A DNA stretch of 60,000 nt from positions 858,276 to 918,275 of the forward strand of contig CAJNDS010001668.1 of assembly GCA_905221605.1 (NCBI GenBank), in the 5' to 3' direction. The translations under genes and the position numbers were made by a program. This DNA comes from Symbiodinium natans. Its lineage: Eukaryota > Sar > Dinophyceae > Suessiales > Symbiodiniaceae. Below the pieces are notes generated by a model that did not search any database, was not told the DNA's origin, and saw only the letters and a list, made by a program, of their open reading frames with translations. This document shows, in pieces, positions 57,634-60,000 of the stretch (its first letter is position 1; every line of letters starts with the position of its first letter).

Positions 57634-58934
57634 AGAGAGAGAGAGAGAGTGCGCCCAAACTTCTTCCTATTCAGGACATGGAGCAGCCTTAAGGATTTAG
57701 GTGTTTAATGTTTCGGGGTTAGAGGTTTTAGGGTGTAGGGGGCTTTGGGTGAGGGGTTTAGGGGCCCGGAACCCCGAATCCGCAACCCCAGATTGCTGCG
57801 CAAGTTTGTGGAGTTGTCTGGGTCTTGGAGCGCGGGAAAGTTGAAGGCGTTAAGTGGGCTTTAAGGGCTTAGGGTTGAGGGTGCAAGGTTGCTACTGGCT
57901 GAAGAACCCCCCCAAAGAATGAAAAGATTTTGACCTTATGAGCAAAGAAGGGCGCTATAGGGATTTTTATGTTTTTTTTTTTTTTTTTGTGAGGGGGGGT
58001 CTGAAGCAAATAGTAGGTTGAGGGTTTATGGAAGTCTGACGGGATTTGCTTCATGCAGCGCACCACACCGGGGCCCAGGATCATATACCCAGGTGTTTGG
58101 AGGCTTGCTAAACATCCTGCAAGACCCAGACCCGCACCACTGACTTCAACAAACCCTACACCAGGTGTGGGATCGAAGGTTCACGGGTTCAGCGTCAGAG
58201 GACTTAGGGCTTAGGGCTTGGGGCTTACGGCTTGGGGCTTACGGGGCTTATGGGGCTTAATTATAGGGCTGAGAGGGCTTAGGGGGCTTATGGGGATACA
58301 TGGGCTTAGGGCTCATCATACCCCAGGCCCTCAACCTCCGTCATCCAGCGTTTTCTTGCAGGTTACAACCCGAAAGGCCCCATGAAGGGCTACCCTGATC
58401 CGAAGGCACCCGTTGGGTTTAGGGTTTAGGAGGGCGCTTCAGGTTTTCAGTCTTTCGGGGCTTTGGGTTTCAGGGACTTCGAGTTTGACTCGAAAAGTTT
58501 GGGGGTTTAGGGTTCCTGGGCTAGAACCTCGAGCACAGCACTTGGGGCTTCTAGGGATTAGGGAATGAAAGGACTTGGGGTTTAGGGTTTAGGGCTTGGG
58601 GGATTAGGGAATAAAAGGGCTTAGGGTTTTCGCATGTACCTCAGGACATCCTTAGCTAGGCTGAGGCGATTTGCCAGGATTGATGGTTGAACAGTACTGC
58701 AGGACTCAATACAATTCACAGACCGAATCCTCCTACCTTCCAGAAACCCCGGAAGCCTTAAGCCTGCCAGCCCTGTAGTCCCCAAAGCCCTTTGGTTTAG
58801 GATGTAGGGTTTAGGCTTTGTAGACACCCTCCACACAGACAAGCAAAGCGCAGGGCGGCAAGGGCAAGATGGGCGGCTGGCCCATGCAGGCTGCGCCGGG
58901 CAATGACCCCAAAGCCAAGCCACTGATAGGCTAG
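18233..58934 (+). CDS. Giant split gene: SPRY-domain, hnRNP U-like protein in about 52 microexons
   Basis: Hand-threaded exons (mean about 46 bp) give roughly 2.4 kb of coding sequence across 40.7 kb, ending in TAG at 58932-58934. Reading phase carries through about 40 junctions, though I chose donor and acceptor bases to keep frame. By hand assignment donors are about 26 GC, 10 GA and 10 GT; acceptors are mostly AG|G. Protein order: Pro/Ala/Glu-rich N-terminus, SPRY domain, conserved region, charged coiled coil, Ala/Pro/Glu linker, second conserved region, Gly/Lys/Pro-rich tail. SPRY plus a Gly-rich end suggests an hnRNP U-type nuclear RNA-binding or scaffold protein. Introns carry TTTAGGG/CCCTAAA arrays. 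Unresolved: exons before 18233 and the junctions near 32880/33683, 40135/40717, 43013/44512, 45953/46266, 48157-49463 and 57187/58362. Individual blocks follow. Confidence 0.75.
18380..18513 (+). repeat. TTTAGGG array with an embedded TTTGGGG block
   Basis: Starts about 20 bp after the exon 1 donor. A run of about seven TTTGGGG units (18420-18470) is flanked by TTTAGGG units, showing homogenisation of a variant inside the array. Confidence 0.9.
20283..25336 (+). CDS. Exons 2-10: first part of the SPRY domain
   Basis: 20283-20343 VVFNAEDTTLNVLPSS; 21360-21420 QNYTLAGGNALMLLTDSGM; 21839-21878 YLLAGARANVGVK; 22279-22356 AGRYFFEVQVLELLDP then QEGREKNRRG; 22621-22642 PRQLLRL (22 bp); 23177-23220 FSTSKSSLLLGDTE; 23551-23588 ESVCFDSEGFFT; 23951-23990 SSFQATQRFDRHQ; 25293-25336 VLGLLLNLDSSSPN. 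SPRY landmarks appear in the right order: G+YFFEV, (R)LGFS, CFDSEGFF, and VLGLLLNLD in the place of the canonical DVIGVLLDLD strand. Donors after these exons are GA, GC, GC, GC, GC, GA, GT, GC and GC (or GT two bases earlier at the last). Each junction keeps phase, and several acceptors follow a polypyrimidine tract (for example CTCTTGCAG before 23951). Confidence 0.82.
23821..23922 (+). repeat. Dispersed repeat R1, copy 1
   Basis: About 100 bp starting GGGGTCGGAAT, with TATTCCCTTATGGCCCC in the middle and TTATTCAGGCTCCTACAGTA at the end. The last words form part of the sequence just upstream of exon 23951. Related copies lie at 34271 and 41590. Confidence 0.8.
25892..27252 (+). CDS. Five zinc-ribbon repeats plus PD-(D/E)XK-like nuclease, frameshifted
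   Basis: The frame is open from 25622; the ATG at 25892-25894 (MALDSSGVEL) is the likeliest start because the repeats begin soon after. Five units of about 55-60 residues follow, each with a GG(R/Q)C(V/L) segment, W-x-C-x3-H-x-W and W-C-P-x-C, e.g. VEWECTIGHRW...SWCPHC and VLWACQLGHRW...TWCPQC. These are treble-clef/zinc-ribbon-like and recall Pfam DUF4379 (probable zinc ribbon). The C-terminal domain has LQLDGYCSELSLAFEYQGEQ, a D...E-x-Q pattern, then RDGRKRQLCGKAGVRLVLVP, typical of restriction-type or Vsr-like nucleases; the TAG is at 27250-27252. The frame shifts near 26345-26352, inside the third repeat: repeats 1-2 lie in one frame and repeats 3-5 plus the nuclease in another. Possible causes are a single-base loss, a sequencing error or recoding. 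It is on the sense strand of the host intron. Confidence 0.8.
27603..28391. repeat. Long near-perfect palindrome, 370-bp arms
   Basis: Arms 27603-27972 and 28023-28391 are reverse complements with only a few mismatches and one single-base indel (for example around 27743/28248). The 50-nt spacer has its own 9-bp stem (27972-27980 with 28002-28010). The same open frames therefore appear on both strands and are not evidence of genes. Weaker similarity continues outside the arms (TGACACC words near 27559 and 28396), separated by a roughly 30-bp segment in the left flank. Candidate foldback element; an assembly or read-hairpin artefact is possible. Confidence 0.92.
29164..30750 (+). CDS. Exons 10b-12: end of the SPRY domain
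   Basis: 29164-29239 TVTSLCFSTLTFASRE and VSQPIPLPE (a shorter exon from 29213 is the alternative); 29830-29870 VLKGKTLFPAVTF; 30712-30750 NITLTFNFGPTP. G-K-x-LFPAV-T-F-R-N followed by a FNFG segment is the classical C-terminal signature of SPRY domains. The donor after 29870 is GA and after 30750 is GT; the split codon across 29870/30712 makes the Arg of TFRN. Exon 29830 follows CCCCAG, and exon 30712 follows GTGAG. TTTAGGG arrays occupy 30134-30210 and 30800-30890 in the following intron sequence. Confidence 0.8.
31393..33711 (+). CDS. Exons 13-17: conserved region after SPRY
   Basis: 31393-31441 SPLPFKCHMLGAAATQ (GT donor); 31618-31662 DVEVLVPKPKDGKFD (GT); 32660-32704 VVFPFLLPDEGSFDW (GC); 32851 to about 32880 MLKRFAENA; 33683-33711 ELSDRMVLEW (split last codon, GC donor). 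All but the 32880/33683 junction keep phase. The run FNFGPTPLSPLPFK..., PKDGKFD|VVFPF, DEGSFDW|MLKRF reads as a continuous globular extension of the SPRY domain. A mixed G/C-rich spacer with a 20+ bp pure C run lies at about 31510-31534. Confidence 0.72.
34050..34171. repeat. MITE-like element with 17-bp terminal inverted repeats
   Basis: ACAGGGTGGGGCCCCCT at 34050-34066 is an exact reverse complement of 34155-34171. The AT-rich interior repeats CTTATAACC/CTTATAGCC words. It lies between exons 33711 and 35191. Confidence 0.8.
34271..34373 (+). repeat. Dispersed repeat R1, copy 2
   Basis: Same order of words as at 23821 (GGGGTCGGAAT ... AATATTCCCTT ... CCCCCAAAACCCTATTCTAA ... TTATTCAGGCCCC), same orientation. 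About 75-80% similar by eye. Confidence 0.8.
35191..37610 (+). CDS. Exons 18-22: conserved region, continued
   Basis: 35191-35220 TSNDKPDMQ (GC donor); 35472-35516 NVQELDGLYIQHVL (GA); 36803-36854 NFLVVELKSNLIPEERK (GA); 37198-37239 ELLASFRAPYFRRL (GC); 37566-37610 VMVGDPTAQFKLRTQ (GA). Phases join, including the split Met at 35220/35472 and the split Arg at 35516/36803. The peptide has amphipathic strand-helix character and no domain name I can give. An extra exon between 33711 and 35191 cannot be excluded. Confidence 0.7.
37827..41571 (+). CDS. Exons 23-30: charged, coiled-coil-like segment
   Basis: 37827-37856 ELLLKEKQDK; 38323-38349 VNAEFHQQQ; 38506-38547 AEASRKRSLELQEK; 38866-38889 EVQRAAKK; 39454-39486 ARIEAAEAARK; 40118 to about 40135 AEVERR (3' end uncertain); 40717-40768 AELSCKEPLPDDAMKPE; 41542-41571 EKPPAAELTE. 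Most end in AAG or CAG directly before a GC donor and start after AG, so each exon is a small Lys/Glu/Ala-rich cassette in phase 0. The joined sequence is highly charged and helical, as expected for a coiled coil. CCCTAAA arrays precede several of these exons (38401-38467, 39358-39420, 40572-40690). Confidence 0.68.
41590..41692 (+). repeat. Dispersed repeat R1, copy 3
   Basis: Third copy (GGGGTCGGAAG ... TAATATTCCCTTATGGTCC ... AGCCCTATTCTAATGATT ... AGGCCCTTATAGTA), same orientation. It begins about 20 bp downstream of exon 41542-41571. Confidence 0.78.
42121..42210 (+). repeat. GTTATAGG array inside telomere-like repeats
   Basis: About ten tandem units of an 8-mer, GTTATAGG, follow a run of about 25 G (42061-42085) and pass directly into TTTAGGG units (42218-42260). 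It is an expanded variant of the heptamer within an intron. Confidence 0.9.
42438..42530 (+). repeat. 46-bp tandem duplication
   Basis: The stretch from GGCTGCAGGGACCGTTGG to CCACTGAGAAC is repeated at once with two or three changes (GGCTGCGGGGACCGTTGG ... CTACTGAGAAC). Non-coding. Confidence 0.9.
42984..46298 (+). CDS. Exons 31-35: conserved helical region
   Basis: 42984-43013 EEKKLIFRPF (GC donor), continuing AELTE from 41571; 44512-44581 SDWILIKSLADMALPDKAEG then FEN (GC); 44922-44969 VTYAWSARGKAETYFK (GC); 45902-45953 DWKLTKKLTTRIEELAA, followed by a textbook GTGAGT donor; 46266-46298 LRFNTRMNAFK (GC). The 43013/44512 junction does not phase, so a small exon may be missing. The 45953/46266 junction is also unresolved. 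Exon 44512 sits between a 92-bp CCCTAAA array (44417-44508) and TTTAGGG arrays (44596-44675), the clearest example of the array-exon-array pattern. Confidence 0.72.
45678..45774 (+). repeat. Dispersed repeat R2, copy 2, with inverted ends
   Basis: CTTGGGATGTTCCCCCTTAT, AGTCCGTAATCGGTATTATA, then GTAGAAGGGGGAACATCTC. The ends GATGTTCCCCCTT and AAGGGGGAACATC are inverted repeats, so this copy looks like a complete foldback unit of about 90 bp. Confidence 0.75.
46091..46286 (+). repeat. Segmental duplication, copy A (contains exon 35 start)
   Basis: From GCCCAGTTATGAACTGCCAG to the CTGAGGTTCAACACGCGCAT that begins exon 46266-46298. Copy B is about 752 bp downstream. Confidence 0.9.
46426..46492 (+). 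repeat. Dispersed repeat R2, copy 3
   Basis: TTGGGATGTGCCCTCTTATA, CAGTCCTTAATCGGGATTAT and AGTACAATCCCCCCTCCCC; the inverted 3' end is diverged or lost. Confidence 0.65.
46843..47039 (+). repeat. Segmental duplication, copy B (exon-like remnant)
   Basis: About 85% similar to 46091-46286, with the same acceptor context (AGCAAAAAG) and an exon-like start from 47020 (LRFNRRI), after which similarity ends. It is either a decaying duplicate exon or an alternative exon. Confidence 0.88.
47250..48605 (+). CDS. Exons 36-39: Ala/Pro/Glu/Lys-rich linker
   Basis: 47250-47279 ASGGQKEKPQ (GA donor); 47565-47636 AVEPAKAPEAPAAEAPAAEA plus PAAE, with a 15-bp DNA repeat (GAGGCGCCAGCCGCC) three times (GC donor); 48113-48157 ASAEAAAEEAKPKAK (GC); 48573 to about 48605 DEPMAAGVADE. 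Composition is that of a flexible linker. Reading through the donors, 47565 would end in TGA and 48113 in TAA, so alternative terminal exons are possible. The 98-bp CCCTAAA array 47986-48084 and the TTTAGGG array 48178-48215 bracket exon 48113. Confidence 0.65.
48735..49090. repeat. Microsatellite cluster
   Basis: (GTC)n and (CTC)n at about 48745-48830, (CAGAGA)n grading to (GA)n at about 48950-49012, and (GAA)n at about 49045-49083. Long Glu/Asp, Arg/Gln or Ser/Leu frames across this stretch are repeat artefacts. Confidence 0.92.
49463..55397 (+). CDS. Exons 40-48: second conserved region
   Basis: 49463-49515 DLDVFGVADVLDVGNGEP; 50157-50232 LFSPEDWILLALRVELHH then MAYSFSK; 50724-50785 DVGDVDCPGMHLETIPFYYF; 51538-51565 YLRKQFAVP; 52189-52239 ATNYGFDSTEQVLELIK; 52988-53038 DTVSLNDKKVLTPELPQ; 53625-53680 DLDNFDIFLKLTEDCRRE; 54286-54310 RKVTGDDK; 55346-55397 EQAAILKFNQAALLAAR. 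Donors are GT, GC, GC, GA, GC, GA, GC, GC and GA. Every junction keeps phase, with split codons at 49515/50157 (Pro), 50785/51538 (Arg) and 53680/54286 (Arg). The joined peptide is a coherent alpha/beta region with Trp and Tyr/Phe clusters. I have the impression it is conserved in other dinoflagellate SPRY/hnRNP U-like proteins but cannot name a Pfam domain. Confidence 0.75.
51780..52175 (+). repeat. Tandem duplication just upstream of exon 52189
   Basis: Units 51780-51981 and 51989-52175 share AAACATCCCCAGCTT, ACCCAAATCCCCAA, TCTGGGAAGAGCT, a long pure C run (51906-51929 and 52099-52116) and AACTGGACA(A/C)GTGGGG, at about 80% similarity. The second unit ends 14 bp before the exon. Confidence 0.88.
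56036..56825. repeat. Palindromic minisatellite with GGTACGGTAC-type ends
   Basis: 56137-56460 consists of CTCCAGCCACCCACCCC-like units; 56500-56695 consists of their reverse complement. A tandem 31-bp unit (CCTGCACGGTTCGGTGCGGT + ACGGTAAGCTT) occurs about three times at 56715-56808, and related CGGTACGGTA words open the block at 56038. Open frames over 150 codons through it on both strands are artefacts of the repeat. Confidence 0.9.
57155..58934 (+). CDS. Exons 49-51: Gly/Lys/Pro-rich C-terminal tail and stop
   Basis: 57155 to about 57187 HDFYHPPPVL (end uncertain); 58362-58411 YNPKGPMKGYPDPKAP after TTTTCTTGCAG, GT donor; 58854-58934 GGKGKMGGWPMQAAPGND, then PKAKPLIG and TAG (58932-58934). 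The 58411/58854 join is phase 0. A second reading around 57185-57240 gives MGPGVQKGGRPSAYMG and could be part of the same or a further exon. The Gly/Lys/Met/Pro composition is typical of RNA-binding tails such as those of hnRNPs. Confidence 0.7.
57586..57650 (+). repeat. (GA)n microsatellite
   Basis: About 60 bp of GA repeats with GAGC interruptions, inside an intron of the large gene. Confidence 0.95.
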
Positions 58935-60000
58935 ACGCCCCCTGAACCCTAAACCCTTGGGATGCTCAAAGCCTAAGCCACAACCAGAAAGTCACCCACC
59001 GCCTAAAGGCCTCGAATCTAGACATGGCTCGCGCAAGTCTTCAATTTGCGCAAGTCCCCGCTGGGTTATGATTCAATGTGTGGATGATGGCTCTGGCAAA
59101 GGGGGTAGGCAAAATTCTCGCTAGACACCAAGCCCTAAGCCCTAAACCAGAGCTACCAGAACTAACTTTTGAATGGGCTCCCTTTTGTAAGCCCTAGCTG
59201 TAGGGCATATTAAACCCTAAACCCTACACCCTAAACCCTAAACCCACATAAACCCTAAACCCTAAACCCTAAACCGTAATGGGGGGGCTGAAGGGTTCAG
59301 GGGGGCTTAGGTGCTTGGAGGTACATTTGTTTGGGTTCCTAGCTGACTCTGGGAGCCCTGGACTTCGCAACCCGAAAGCCTAAGGATTTAGGCTTTAGGC
59401 TTTGGGGTTTAGGGTTCAGGGTTTAGGGTTTAGGGCCTAGGGCTTAGGGTTGCTCAGGACGGCCCAAGCTTTGGGTGTGCCGAGAGTTTGTTTTGTCTCG
59501 GGTTTGGTGTGGGACCTGGGGACTCCTCCCATGCTTTTGTTGGATTTAGGGTTTCGGGTTCAGGGTTCAGGGTTTTAGGGTTTAGGGCTTAGGGTTTAGG
59601 GCTTAGGGTTTAGGGTTAGGGTTTAGCGTGTCAGTTGTGCTAGAGCGTAGGTTTTAGGGTGTAAGGTTTGCTAGGGTGTAGGTTGTAGGGTTTTAGGGTT
59701 TAGGGTATAAGGCGTGCTAGGCTTTCGGGCTTGGAGGCTTGAGCATCTCATCTTGCCTTCAGGATCCTAGACTCTCAAGCCTTAAACCTGTAAGCCCTCA
59801 GTTCCAAACCGAAGCCACAGCGGGTAGGGTTGGATGTCGGGGGTTTAGGAACCCTAAACCCTACACCCTTAATCCTAAACCCTAAACCCTAAACCCCAAT
59901 CCTAAACCCTAAAGCCTAAACCCTTTCAACAAGGTCAAAGAGCGAGCTTGTAGAAGCTTGGTCCCCACGAATGTCTTGAAGCGTTCAGGGAGCCATTGCC
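58935..60000. other. Region after the large gene: arrays, no gene supported
   Basis: Past the TAG at 58934 there are CCCTAAA arrays at 59212-59275 and 59848-59920, and TTTAGGG arrays at 59405-59440 and 59545-59625. One unique island between a C-type and a G-type array (59281-59395) could be tested as an exon, but I see no convincing frame. The end of the window (59940-60000) may enter a further exon. Confidence 0.4.

Noticed and set aside
14303-59920. Chromosome end or telomere
   Set aside because: Arrays are short, degenerate, occur in both orientations and alternate with exons of one gene, so they are interstitial.
1-60000. CRISPR array, rRNA, tRNA, spliced-leader gene
   Set aside because: No regularly spaced identical repeats with unique spacers, no conserved rRNA segment or cloverleaf, and no dinoflagellate spliced-leader sequence were found by eye; a covariance-model scan would settle the RNA genes.

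Overview
The window looks like nuclear DNA of a dinoflagellate, probably Symbiodiniaceae or a relative. Four things point there. Plant-type telomere-like repeats (TTTAGGG/CCCTAAA) are scattered through the interior in both orientations. Introns use GC and GA as well as GT donors, with AG|G acceptors. Several minus-strand genes look like multicopy families I associate with dinoflagellates, one of them methyltransferase-like. No bacterial operon, rRNA or tRNA was seen. All assignments were made by eye; family names rest on motif recognition and not on searches.

Layout. 1-2 kb: GGCCCT hexanucleotide arrays and a duplicated satellite-like unit. 2.4-13 kb: a minus-strand block of multi-exon genes. 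In transcription order these are an unrecognised gene (12968 to 10650), a methyltransferase-like gene (about 9979 to 8958), an orphan terminal exon (7698-7567), a Ser/Pro-rich multi-exon gene (7369 to 4797) and a 722-codon frame (4595 to 2427). 13-18 kb: telomere-like arrays with little else except a few array-bracketed candidate exons.

18.2-58.9 kb is the main result. I can thread about 52 tiny plus-strand exons (22 to 126 bp, mean near 46 bp) into one reading frame of roughly 800 codons, ending in a TAG at 58932-58934. The protein starts with a Pro/Ala/Glu-rich exon and then has a recognisable SPRY domain split over about 12 exons. After that come a conserved region, a charged coiled-coil stretch, a low-complexity linker, a second conserved region and a Gly/Lys/Pro-rich tail. 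It resembles hnRNP U-type nuclear RNA-binding proteins. The introns (about 0.2-1.5 kb) are packed with telomere-like repeats. In many introns the sense strand is TTTAGGG-rich after the donor and CCCTAAA-rich before the acceptor, so the intron could fold on itself and bring its splice sites together.

One intron inside the SPRY region (25337-29163) is larger. It holds a separate plus-strand gene for a protein with five zinc-ribbon repeats and a PD-(D/E)XK-like nuclease domain, broken by an apparent single-base frameshift, and a 0.8 kb near-perfect palindrome. This looks like a mobile nuclease cassette that landed in an intron. Other introns carry short dispersed repeat families, MITE-like hairpins, local tandem duplications (one of which duplicates an exon), palindromic minisatellites and long G/C homopolymers. 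The last 1 kb holds more arrays and no gene I can support.
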